Part shown: positions 34,411 to 43,124 of the stretch, piece by piece | Position numbering within the stretch: the first letter of the stretch is position 1 | Layout: every line of letters starts with the position of its first letter | DNA from: Gammaproteobacteria bacterium | GTDB taxonomy: Bacteria; Pseudomonadota; Gammaproteobacteria; Steroidobacterales; Woeseiaceae | Length of the DNA stretch: 64,000 nucleotides | Direction of reading: 5' to 3' | Assembly (NCBI GenBank): GCA_029861535.1 | Contig: JAOTZC010000002.1 | Location: 164,668 to 228,667 of the forward strand | Program-made: the position numbers and the translations under genes | The notes under the pieces: model-generated | The model's database searches: none | What the model was told of the DNA's origin: nothing | Seen by the model: the letters and a program-made list of their open reading frames with translations, nothing else

Positions 34411-36189
34411 CTATTGGAGATTCAGCTGACGTAGTATGTCCTGGTAGCGGTCGTACTGCGACAAGGGCCTAAACAGCGGATCCGGGATTGCATAAACGAG
34501 GTGGCTTTCCCGCATTGCAACTGCTTCTTCTAGGAAATCCAGAGCACGATCAGAATCTTCTGCATGCATCCACACACGGGCCTTGTCGACATTGCTGACA
34601 TATCGCCTGACTGAATCAGTCTCCAGCCCTTGGGCCACTTGACGCATTAAATCGATATAGCTGGTATCTGCATCCGCACTGGAAAGCATTGATGTCAGCT
34701 GGACTTCGCCGAGCAATCGGAAATATTCACCAGCCGCAGAAATCGCTTCATCATCACGATTCTGCTCATGCAGGACCCACCAAAGCAAGCCGTAGACAGG
34801 GTAGAAATCAGGTTGGCTTGCAACCAGTTCGTTCATCGTCTCCAAGGCTTCGTCGTAGCGGTCAAACCAGACCAATCGAAGCGCCAGCTCGTATCTGTAC
34901 CAGGGATTGAGTGGGTCCAGATCGAGACCAGCGCGTACCTCCTCAAGCGATTCATCCCAACGATTAACAATGCCCAGGAGCTGCGAGTAAACGATGTGAA
35001 CATCGGGGTATCCTGGCTTCAGGCTGATCGAACGGCGAAAGCCTCGTTCGGCTGCGTCCCAGTCCCAGTCAAACACAAAATGAATTCGCGCCCGGAGATC
35101 GTGTGCTTCGGCAAGCTCCGGATCCAGTTCTAGCGCACGTTGAACGAACTGGGACGCCGCAGGGAAAACCTGCGTTGTCGGCATCATGCCGACATGTGCC
35201 GGCGTGGCTAGGGCATCTGCAAATCCAACATAAGCTAGTGCGTAGTCAGGATCCTTGTCTATCGCCAGCTCAAAATATTCGAGCGCGAGCTTTAAGTTTG
35301 CTTCTGTAAATTTGTACCAGTGAAAGCGGCCTTTCAGATAGAGTTCGTATGCTTCCGGGTCCACATTTTTTTCCGCTGTTAGCGAGTTTTTCTCATACGG
35401 AGTAAGCTGGACCTTGATCTGACCCGCAATTGCACGCGCGATATTGTTTTGTAGATGCAAGACGTTTGTAAGTTTTTGCTCATAATTTTCAGCCCAGATG
35501 TGTTCGTCTGTCGCCGCATCGATGAGCTGGATCGTTACCTGCACGCGATCCCCGTCGCGAATCACCGAACCCTCGATTAGATTGGCAACGCCGAGTTCAG
35601 TGCCGATTTGTGGTGCAGTGCGTTTACTGTCCTGATACTGCAAGGTTGAAGTTCGCGAGATCACTTTCAATCCACTAATCCGTGCCAAGTTAGCAATGAG
35701 CGCCTCATGCATTCCAGCCACAAAGTATGCCTGCTCTGGATCTCCGGTTAGGTTGTCAAGCGGCAATACAGCAATAGAGTTGGGATATGGGGTGGCAGCG
35801 CCAAGCTCGAATCCAGGATCAGGCTCAGTCTCACTAATATTAACCGCCAGCCGGACGCCGACGGTCAAGGCGACAGTAGCGAGCGCTGCCAGGATCCAAT
35901 AGTCTGCTTTGCGGAGCGCGAGATCGTCCGTATTTTCCTCACCGCTTGGTCGAGTCCTGGTAATGCCCTGAGTGGAGAATTCATACTTCCAGCCAAGAAA
36001 TAGTGCCAGTGGGAAACCGATAGATGCTGCTATCCAGACGCCGACAAGCGCCCGGTCCGGTATATCTAGAGATTGGAAGCCCAAAGCGGCTACCTGTAGG
36101 GTCACCCACGCACCAACCAGATAGATGCCGGCGACGCGAAAAACTCGGCGCCGTCGAAGTTCGATGACAAATTGGTAAAGCTTGTTCAA
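34411..36189 (-). CDS. Membrane TPR protein with FlgO/TolB-like domain (adenylate-cyclase-associated type)
   Basis: A 592-residue protein. Its N-terminal cytosolic stub (LRRRRVFRVAGIYLVGAWVT) leads into two membrane helices (about 20-62), a third near 98-113, then a TolB/FlgO-like domain (SIAVLPLDNLTGDPEQAYF ... LIEGSVIRDGDRVQVTIQL) and TPR repeats from about 270. This architecture matches the large family annotated as adenylate/guanylate cyclase-associated or winged-helix TPR proteins, but here neither a cyclase nor a DNA-binding domain is present. A paralogue with the same layout is at 48669-50372. Function unknown; protein-protein interaction or envelope sensing is likely. Confidence 0.75.
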   Translation of the reverse strand: MNKLYQFVIELRRRRVFRVAGIYLVGAWVTLQVAALGFQSLDIPDRALVGVWIAASIGFPLALFLGWKYEFSTQGITRTRPSGEENTDDLALRKADYWILAALATVALTVGVRLAVNISETEPDPGFELGAATPYPNSIAVLPLDNLTGDPEQAYFVAGMHEALIANLARISGLKVISRTSTLQYQDSKRTAPQIGTELGVANLIEGSVIRDGDRVQVTIQLIDAATDEHIWAENYEQKLTNVLHLQNNIARAIAGQIKVQLTPYEKNSLTAEKNVDPEAYELYLKGRFHWYKFTEANLKLALEYFELAIDKDPDYALAYVGFADALATPAHVGMMPTTQVFPAASQFVQRALELDPELAEAHDLRARIHFVFDWDWDAAERGFRRSISLKPGYPDVHIVYSQLLGIVNRWDESLEEVRAGLDLDPLNPWYRYELALRLVWFDRYDEALETMNELVASQPDFYPVYGLLWWVLHEQNRDDEAISAAGEYFRLLGEVQLTSMLSSADADTSYIDLMRQVAQGLETDSVRRYVSNVDKARVWMHAEDSDRALDFLEEAVAMRESHLVYAIPDPLFRPLSQYDRYQDILRQLNLQ

Positions 36190-36254
36190 TGCGGCATTCT
36201 CCGGCCGCCGGAAATATCAACTATGTATGAACTGACCCCAAGTATACGCAGCTG

Positions 36255-36345
36255 ATGTCTGCTCTGGGTCGGTCGCAGCCGTCCATGCCCGCAACAACTG
36301 ACCGTCTCCAATGGGTCATTAGCAGTCCTTCAGGGCTCTGCCATC
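36255..36345. repeat. Dispersed inverted-repeat element, copy f (divergent)
   Basis: ATGTCTGCTCTGGGTCGGTC ... GCAGCCGTCCAT (36255-36286) is a block 1 variant. A second unit, CCAATGGGTCATTAGCAGTCC, begins at 36308. It lies in the 327-base gap between the TPR gene and the DUF4386 gene; nothing else is recognisable in that gap. Confidence 0.5.
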
Positions 36346-36516
36346 CCAACGGCTGCTTTCGGGTGTCAAGCGGACAGTCAAGCACCCTGCCCGGCCACGA
36401 CCTGAGTACGGCAGTACAATCGTAACGGCCTTGCGTTGTTTTCCCCTCGCTACAGGTCCATCACACCATCGGTCAGTTTAAGTCTGTTACTCCGATCGGA
36501 GGCCCGAACGACTTGG

Positions 36517-37215
36517 CTACTCTGATGATTGAGCCTTCGCACCGACAATCAACAGCCAAAAGACTATCGGCAATTCCGCCATCTCCAAAAATGTGATGAG
36601 CGGAGAAATAGTAGTGGTGTATTGCGGCAAGACAAAGAACGTAAAACTACTCAAGACATAGGCGAGCCCAGCAATGAAGAGCAAGACACCCAAGATCTTG
36701 GGAATGAAGCGCGATCGATAGACAAGATACCCAAAGGGAAAAAGCCAAAGCCCCCAAAATATCTGAATCCCTTGTAAGGCGTAGCTATGCAAACGGAGAA
36801 ATACATAGGACAGGGCCTCCAACTGAGGTCTTTCGATGACTGATAAAAAGTCATCGCCACTCAAGATGATCAAAGCGGCAATTTCATTGAATGTGTTGGC
36901 AAAGGCTGTCGAGGCACCGATCACAACCAACGTCACCATCAGTAACGCTTGTGGATGGCTGATTTCTTTGAGCAATCGGTATAGAGCCAGGGCCAGAAAT
37001 ACATAGACGATTTGAGTTATGAAACTAAGAAAAATGCCGGCACGAAAAAGAGGTTCAGACGACAAAATATTGTTTGCAGTCGCTGTCGCATCGCCACGGA
37101 CAATAAATTGGGAGGGAATATATAGCAGGCTAACAACACCGGTTATCACCAGTAGTAGATAGATAAACCCGGCAATTCTTGCTTTTTTCTTGGTTGAGCT
37201 GATGTCATCTATCAT
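36517..37215 (-). CDS. DUF4386 family integral membrane protein
   Basis: A 232-residue protein with about six membrane helices (for example AGFIYLLLVITGVVSLLYIP, LFRAGIFLSFITQIVYVFLA, ILGVLLFIAGLAYVLSSFTF). The pattern matches DUF4386, a family of unknown function frequent in soil and marine bacteria. Its ATG at 37215 overlaps the stop of the HerA-like ATPase gene in TAATG, so translation may be coupled; 37275 is an alternative, longer start that would run inside that gene. Codon use is more AT-rich than the ATPase gene, suggesting it is the edge of the accessory stretch. Confidence 0.8.
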   Translation of the reverse strand: MIDDISSTKKKARIAGFIYLLLVITGVVSLLYIPSQFIVRGDATATANNILSSEPLFRAGIFLSFITQIVYVFLALALYRLLKEISHPQALLMVTLVVIGASTAFANTFNEIAALIILSGDDFLSVIERPQLEALSYVFLRLHSYALQGIQIFWGLWLFPFGYLVYRSRFIPKILGVLLFIAGLAYVLSSFTFFVLPQYTTTISPLITFLEMAELPIVFWLLIVGAKAQSSE

Positions 37216-39617
37216 TAGGAATGAGACCAGGCCGGCCGCAGACGCCCTTTTTCGTCGGCTGAATACGGCATCCACGCAAGTCCAATCACTGGCATATGCA
37301 CATCGGTGGTCTTTGCACGCACGACAACCTCGTCGAGTTCCTCGGATTGCGCATCGAATGCCGTATCGAGTTTGGCGACTTCCTCTTCGAGTTCGGCGTT
37401 CAGCGCATCGATATCGGCTTGCGTCTTCGCGGCGATTTCCTCTGCGCGTTTGACGTCGGTCGCCTCTTTGCGGGCGCCGCCGGCGGTCTTAATCGCGGTA
37501 CCGACCTTAGAAAATGTTGTGCTGCTCAGTTTTTTGCGGCCGAGCACGGCACCGAGAATGGCGGTGCCAAATGAAATCGCTGTGTCGAGTTTCTTCTTCG
37601 TTGATTGCTCTTTCTGGGTTTCGATCGCCTGATTCGCGCGCAGCAATCGATTTTCCAACGTTGTTGCTTTGGACGCGTAGCGTTTGCGAATTTTGCCAAT
37701 CTCGAGGTCGCGTTTTTCACTGGCCGCGTCCTGCAAGCGTACTCGGAATTCTCCTTCGGTCTCCCCGCCGGCCGAGGTTAGCTTGAAGCGCTTGCTACGA
37801 TAGACCGACATTGTTTCGTTCTGCCGCAACCAGCGTTTGAAGTCACGGCCCCACTTTGCATACGACTTCGGATTTGCCGCTGCCGCCGGGCAGTCGGCGT
37901 AAGCGGCGGCTTCGTTGCCGTCGTTCTGTAGGACGTCAACGGAGATCTCGAGACGTTCACTATTGTCCCAATCCACATCGACCGGGCCGTCCTCCAGTTC
38001 GACCGTAAATAATACGCTGCGCTCGTCTTCAACTTTGTAGCGTGCGTTACTGAAAACCATGTCGCCGGCAGCTACGAGGCGCGGGTGATAAACCAAGTTT
38101 TCAGCGTGGCCCGGCACATAAAACTGCTCAATGGCCGGTGGTAGCGTTGGCGCTGCTTCTGCCGCTTTGCGCTTTGGTTTCATCGTGGCTTTTTCGGCCG
38201 CACCCAACTTGGCTTTGACCTTTTTCATTAAGGTGCGAATGTGGTCGCGCGTCATCGGCCCGGCCAGGTACGACATGACCCAACGCGTGCCGAAGACGAC
38301 CGCTTCGTCTTCATGCACGTTATGCAGTAGAAAACGGCGTTTGCCGAGGCCGGCCAACGTGCGCTCCATGGCTTGCTTGTTGAAGTTGCCGTCACTGGCG
38401 CCCTCGAGGCCTTCCATTACACGTGCCTTGTCGCGTTCCGTTTGTAGGCGGCCGATGAACCATGTGCCGGTGTTCGATAGTCCTTTGTAGTCAAGATCGA
38501 CAGGGTTTTGTGTCGCCAGCACGAGACCAAGACCGTAAGCGCGCGCCTGTTTTAGAAGCGTTAGGAATAACGTCTTCGACGGCGGGTTCGCAACTGGTGG
38601 CATGTAGCCAAAGATTTCATCCATGTACAAGATTGCGCGCAGGCTCGAGGTACCTTGCTGCGCACGCATCCAGCCGATCAGTTCATTCAACAGCATCGAT
38701 ACAAAAAACATGCGCTGCGAATCGTCCAAGTGTGCGATCGACATGACTGAGATTCGCGGTTTACCATCAGCCGTATACAACAGGTTTTTCGCTCGTAACG
38801 GCTCGCCCTGCATCCAGGCCTCGAAACCGGGCGCGGCCAACAAGTTATTTAGCCGCATCGAGAGCGCGAAGCGATCCTTTTCCGGGAAGAACGAATCGAC
38901 GTTCATGACGCCAACGCGTGTAATCGGCGGATTCTGAATTTCACCGATCAATCCGGCGACATCGAGATCGCGGCCCTCGCGCCAGGCATGATCGAGCAGG
39001 CGCGAGATCAGGATGTGCTCGCGGCTGGCGACCGGATCGGCATCGATATCGAGCAGCGTCAAGATGCTTGTCGCCGTAGCCTGGACGCGTTCGCGATAAA
39101 GATCGGCATCGTCGATCAGCTCGGGCGCGGGCGCCGCGAACGTTTGTAATACCGATACCGGCAGACCGGAATTGCTGCCGGGCGTGTAAATCGCAAGATC
39201 GACCGAGTCACGCAGAGCTTTGATTCGTTTGCCAGTCTGGCCCCACTGGCCCAAGCCTTTTTTCCACAATGCAGCCTGGCTTGCCGCATATTCGTCCGGT
39301 GTCTGACCTTTATCGGTTGCCGCACGAGTATTTATCCACGGTCGAAAGTCTTCGGCCGCAAGCTTCGGAAATGTCAGCAGCAGGTTGCCCATATCGCCTT
39401 TCGGATCGATCGCGATGACGGGGATGTGATCAAGCGCCGCTTCTTCGAGAATACCGACACCGAGACCGGTCTTGCCCGAACCGGTCATGCCGATGATCAC
39501 TGCATGCGTCGTCAGATCTTTGGAGTCATACAGAACGAGCTCTTCGGACAGCTCGTTTGCTTCGTCGTCGTAGCGCTTGCCCAAATAGAACGCGCCGAGT
39601 TTCTCAAAATCAAGCAT
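37215..39617 (-). CDS. HerA-like (DUF87/DUF853) DNA-translocase-type ATPase
   Basis: An 800-residue protein. The FtsK/HerA ATPase core has Walker A GMTGSGKTGLG (43-53) and Walker B AILYMDEIFGYMP (near 325-337), followed by TQNPVDLDYKGLSN (sensor-like motif). The C-terminal 350 residues include a Lys-rich linker, a beta-rich domain and a coiled coil (about 615-665 and 720-770, with YASKATTLENRLLRANQA). In the core gene set of several gammaproteobacteria this stand-alone protein is called ATP-binding protein DUF853; HerA relatives move DNA with NurA, but no nurA is adjacent. It precedes AbgT on the same side. Confidence 0.8.
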   Translation of the reverse strand: MLDFEKLGAFYLGKRYDDEANELSEELVLYDSKDLTTHAVIIGMTGSGKTGLGVGILEEAALDHIPVIAIDPKGDMGNLLLTFPKLAAEDFRPWINTRAATDKGQTPDEYAASQAALWKKGLGQWGQTGKRIKALRDSVDLAIYTPGSNSGLPVSVLQTFAAPAPELIDDADLYRERVQATATSILTLLDIDADPVASREHILISRLLDHAWREGRDLDVAGLIGEIQNPPITRVGVMNVDSFFPEKDRFALSMRLNNLLAAPGFEAWMQGEPLRAKNLLYTADGKPRISVMSIAHLDDSQRMFFVSMLLNELIGWMRAQQGTSSLRAILYMDEIFGYMPPVANPPSKTLFLTLLKQARAYGLGLVLATQNPVDLDYKGLSNTGTWFIGRLQTERDKARVMEGLEGASDGNFNKQAMERTLAGLGKRRFLLHNVHEDEAVVFGTRWVMSYLAGPMTRDHIRTLMKKVKAKLGAAEKATMKPKRKAAEAAPTLPPAIEQFYVPGHAENLVYHPRLVAAGDMVFSNARYKVEDERSVLFTVELEDGPVDVDWDNSERLEISVDVLQNDGNEAAAYADCPAAAANPKSYAKWGRDFKRWLRQNETMSVYRSKRFKLTSAGGETEGEFRVRLQDAASEKRDLEIGKIRKRYASKATTLENRLLRANQAIETQKEQSTKKKLDTAISFGTAILGAVLGRKKLSSTTFSKVGTAIKTAGGARKEATDVKRAEEIAAKTQADIDALNAELEEEVAKLDTAFDAQSEELDEVVVRAKTTDVHMPVIGLAWMPYSADEKGRLRPAWSHS

Positions 39618-39631
39618 TAGGTTTTACCGAG

Positions 39632-41179
39632 CTATGGATAGGTGTAACTGGCCTGAATACCGAGTGGAAAGCCTATCATGTAGTAGATCAACAGGAAGAT
39701 GGTCCACGTTCCCAGGAACCACATCGAAAACGGCAACATCATCGCCGTTACGGTGCCAATGCCGGTGCCTTTCACGTAGCGCTGACAATAAACCACGACC
39801 AACGGAAAGTACGGCATCAGTGGTGTAATGATGTTGGTGCTTGAGTCGCCGACACGATAGGCGGCCTGTGTCAGGTCCGGTGAAATGCCAAGCGACATCA
39901 GCATCGGTACGAAGATCGGTGCGAGCAGGCCCCACTTGCCGCTTGCCGAGCCAACGAAAATGTTGACGAATGCCGTCAAAAATACAATTCCGACAATAGT
40001 AAACGCGGCGGGCATCGCGAGCGCCTTCAGTCCGGCGGCGCCTTGCAAAGCGAGCAGTACGCCAAGATTTGAGACATTGAATGCGTATACGAACTGCGCG
40101 ATAAAAAACATGATGACGAGGTAGTAGGCCATCATGTGCATTGCGTGCGTCATGCCATCGATCATGTCTTTCGAACTTTTCATCGAACCGGACGCGATGC
40201 CGAACACAACACCGGGCACCAGGAACAGCAGGAAGATAAGCGACACGATCGAACGCATCATTGGTGCGGCGCCGACCGTTAGTTCTCCGCTTTCTGGCGC
40301 GCGCCACGCTGAGCCTTCCGGGAGCGCGGTGGCGAATAGAAGGACGGTGCCGACAACCATCGAAATGAGTGCCCAGCGCAATCCTCTACGCTCATTGTCT
40401 TTCAGGTCGTGCATCTCCGGCAGGTCTTCGGCGTCGCCGTCGATCTCGGTGCCTGTGAGCCGCGGTTCGACGACTTTGTCGGTAATGAACCAGCCGAGGC
40501 TGACAATAAGGAGCGACGATGCGGTCGTGAAGAAATAGTTGTTGAGCGGATTAACAATGACTGCCGGGTCGAGAATCTGCGCGCCGGCCTGAGTCAATCC
40601 CTGCAACAATGGGTCCAGTGACGACGGCACGAAGTTCGCCGAAAAGCCGCCGGACACGCCGGCAAATGCGGCCGCGATACCGGCTAATGGATGTCGGCCA
40701 GCTGCGTAGAAGATGACGCCGCCCAGTGGAATAACCAAGACGTAACCGGCATCGACCGCCGAGTGGCTGACGATGCCGACCAAGATCACCATCGGCGTCA
40801 ATAACCACTTCGCGGTTACGTTCAGTAACGCGCGAATACCGGTGTTGATAAAACCGGTGTGTTCGGCGACGCCGATACCGAGCATTGCAACGAGTACTAC
40901 GCCGACAGGATGGAAATGCGAGAAGTTGGTGACCATCACTGACAGGAATTCAGTAAACGACCTTCCCGACAATAGATTGTTGATGATGACCGGCTGACCG
41001 GTGCGTGGATCGACAACCTCGAACGTGACAAATGACAGAAGCCACGATAAGACCCAAGTAATAAACAGCAGCGCAATAAACAGCACGGCTGGGTCGGGAA
41101 GCTTGTTGCCAACGCGCTCGACTGTGGCGAGAAAGCCTGAAGATGATCCGTTCGCTTGTTGTACTTTTTCTGCGGACAT
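39632..41179 (-). CDS. AbgT family transporter
   Basis: A 515-residue inner-membrane transporter with about 12 helices and two re-entrant hairpins. AbgT signatures are GVAEHTGFINTGIRALLN, the LIVIPLGGVIFYAAGRHPLAG region and a late FVGSASGKWGLLAPIFVPML. The family imports p-aminobenzoyl-glutamate or exports sulphonamides using the proton gradient. Neighbouring peptidase and peptide-carrier genes make uptake of folate breakdown products or a related peptide plausible. It has 15 bases to the M2 peptidase gene upstream, suggesting one transcript. Confidence 0.9.
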   Translation of the reverse strand: MSAEKVQQANGSSSGFLATVERVGNKLPDPAVLFIALLFITWVLSWLLSFVTFEVVDPRTGQPVIINNLLSGRSFTEFLSVMVTNFSHFHPVGVVLVAMLGIGVAEHTGFINTGIRALLNVTAKWLLTPMVILVGIVSHSAVDAGYVLVIPLGGVIFYAAGRHPLAGIAAAFAGVSGGFSANFVPSSLDPLLQGLTQAGAQILDPAVIVNPLNNYFFTTASSLLIVSLGWFITDKVVEPRLTGTEIDGDAEDLPEMHDLKDNERRGLRWALISMVVGTVLLFATALPEGSAWRAPESGELTVGAAPMMRSIVSLIFLLFLVPGVVFGIASGSMKSSKDMIDGMTHAMHMMAYYLVIMFFIAQFVYAFNVSNLGVLLALQGAAGLKALAMPAAFTIVGIVFLTAFVNIFVGSASGKWGLLAPIFVPMLMSLGISPDLTQAAYRVGDSSTNIITPLMPYFPLVVVYCQRYVKGTGIGTVTAMMLPFSMWFLGTWTIFLLIYYMIGFPLGIQASYTYP

Positions 41180-41194
41180 CGTTGTCCCCTTTAT

Positions 41195-43018
41195 TTACCA
41201 GCCGCAGCTGCGGCCCTCGTTCTGCTCCTTAAGATACCCCATGAGCGGCTCGAAGTAGTCGATGATCGCGCTCGCATCCATCTCCCGCGTGCCAGTCAGC
41301 TTCTCGAGCGTGTCCTGCCACGGCTCGCTGGTGCCAGACTCGAGCATCGCCCAGAAGCGTTCACCGGCCTCTTTGCTGCCGTATATGGAACAAGCTTGCA
41401 GCTCGCCTTCGTGGCCAGCGACAGCGCACAACGCGCGCTGAAACTGAAATTGCAAAATGCGGGCGAGGAAGTAGCGCGTGTAAGAGACGTTGGCCGGAAT
41501 ATGATATTTCGCGCCGGGGTCAAAGTCGGCTTCGGTGCGCTCAACAGGTGGTTCGATGCCCTGGTACTTCGTGCGTAAGTCCCACCAGGCGGCGTTGTAA
41601 TTTTCAGGCGAGATCGCACCGGAGAAAACACCCCAGCGCCACTCGTCGATAAGCTTACCGAATGGCAGGAACGCGATCTTGTCGAGGGCCTGCATCATCT
41701 GCCGGTTAATGACGGCCTCGCGACTCTGTTCCGCCGAGGCTAGCAGACCGACTTCGGCGAGGTATTCGGGTGTCATTGAGAGCGTAACCGTATCGCCAAT
41801 CGCCTCATGAAAGCCGGCATGTGCGCCGCCCCAGAACAGCGGCGGCTGATCTTTATAGGCCCATTGATAGTAGTTGTGGCCGAGTTCGTGATAGATCACG
41901 CGCAGCTCGTCATAGGTCTGCTTTATGCACATCTTAATGCGTAAATCGTCCGCGGCATCCAAGGTCCACGCGCTCGCATGACAGACAACATCGCGATCGG
42001 CCGGTTTCGAAAACATCGATCGTTCCCAGAATGTTTCGGGCAGACGGTCCATGCCGAGCGATACATAAAAACTTTCGGCGGAGCGCACCATTTCCCGCGG
42101 CGCATAATCCTTGGCCTTCAACGTCGAGTCGACGTCAAGACCGGCGACGCCCGGGTACGGTTCCATGAGGTCGTAAATGAAGCCCCAGGTTTGTGACCAC
42201 ATGTTGCCGAGTAGGTGCGCCGGGATCGGGCCGTCCTGAGGCACTTTGTCTTCGCCGTAAACTTCGCCGAGCTTGGCGCGCACGTGACAGTGCAGCTCAT
42301 CGTACAGGGGCTTGACTTGCTGCCATAAGCGCGTGGCTTCGGCCTCGAACTCGGTCGGCGTCATGTCGTAACCGGAGCGCCACATCTCGCCGAGGTCGCC
42401 ATAACCGAGTTCGCTGGCGCCTTCGTTCGCGAGCTCGACGAAGCGTTGATACCGTGCACGCATCGGCGGCGATACCGTGCGCCAGCCGGCCCACACGTCA
42501 AGCAGTTCGTCGTAATCCCGACTCTCGGCAAGCACGTTCTCAAGTTCCGGCAGGCTGCGACATTCGTTCGCGCTGTCGCAATATTCGCCGGCGCCATACT
42601 CGCCCTTGAGGTCTGTCGCGATTTGCGTCAACTCTTTGCGTTTCGCCGGGTCATCCGGGGCGGGCTTCGATGTGCCGAGCTTAAGGAGATTAATCGCCCG
42701 CCGCGTCTTCGGGTCGAGCTCTTGATCGTCATACTGGACCGCTTGTGCAACCATATTCGTGTGCCATTCGGCATACTTTTCATTGGCGAGTGAACTGATG
42801 ACGGCTGTGTCTGTCGTGATGTAAGTACTGCGAATCCAGTCAGCGGCGCTTAACTCGACCCAAAGATCCGCATATTCGGCATTGGCGCGGGCAACGAACT
42901 CTTCGGCTGTCTCCGAGGGCGCGGACGCCGACATACCGGCACCTTGCTGGTCATCTTTTGAGCAGCCGATTACGCCGATCGCGATAAGCGCGAAGAGAAA
43001 AAAGAATTTCTTATTCAT
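41195..43018 (-). CDS. M2 family zinc metallopeptidase lipoprotein (ACE-like)
   Basis: A 607-residue peptidyl-dipeptidase of the angiotensin-converting-enzyme family. The lipobox IGVIGC-S shows a lipoprotein. The zinc site is VIYHELGHNYYQW (HExxH near residue 377-381) with the third ligand Glu in HEAIGDTVTLSM. The C-terminal PLMGYLKEQN is also typical of M2. It releases dipeptides from peptide C-termini, feeding the adjacent POT transporter. It is one of three exported metallopeptidases in this window. Confidence 0.93.
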   Translation of the reverse strand: MNKKFFFLFALIAIGVIGCSKDDQQGAGMSASAPSETAEEFVARANAEYADLWVELSAADWIRSTYITTDTAVISSLANEKYAEWHTNMVAQAVQYDDQELDPKTRRAINLLKLGTSKPAPDDPAKRKELTQIATDLKGEYGAGEYCDSANECRSLPELENVLAESRDYDELLDVWAGWRTVSPPMRARYQRFVELANEGASELGYGDLGEMWRSGYDMTPTEFEAEATRLWQQVKPLYDELHCHVRAKLGEVYGEDKVPQDGPIPAHLLGNMWSQTWGFIYDLMEPYPGVAGLDVDSTLKAKDYAPREMVRSAESFYVSLGMDRLPETFWERSMFSKPADRDVVCHASAWTLDAADDLRIKMCIKQTYDELRVIYHELGHNYYQWAYKDQPPLFWGGAHAGFHEAIGDTVTLSMTPEYLAEVGLLASAEQSREAVINRQMMQALDKIAFLPFGKLIDEWRWGVFSGAISPENYNAAWWDLRTKYQGIEPPVERTEADFDPGAKYHIPANVSYTRYFLARILQFQFQRALCAVAGHEGELQACSIYGSKEAGERFWAMLESGTSEPWQDTLEKLTGTREMDASAIIDYFEPLMGYLKEQNEGRSCGW

Positions 43019-43124
43019 GGTTTCAGTCCGGTTTTTGCAAGTGCCGTACCATCGATTCGTCAGGCCTCAGAATTGAATAGACCTTGATCGGCACGACGGC
43101 CGCCGCGTTGTTACGTGAAAGCGA

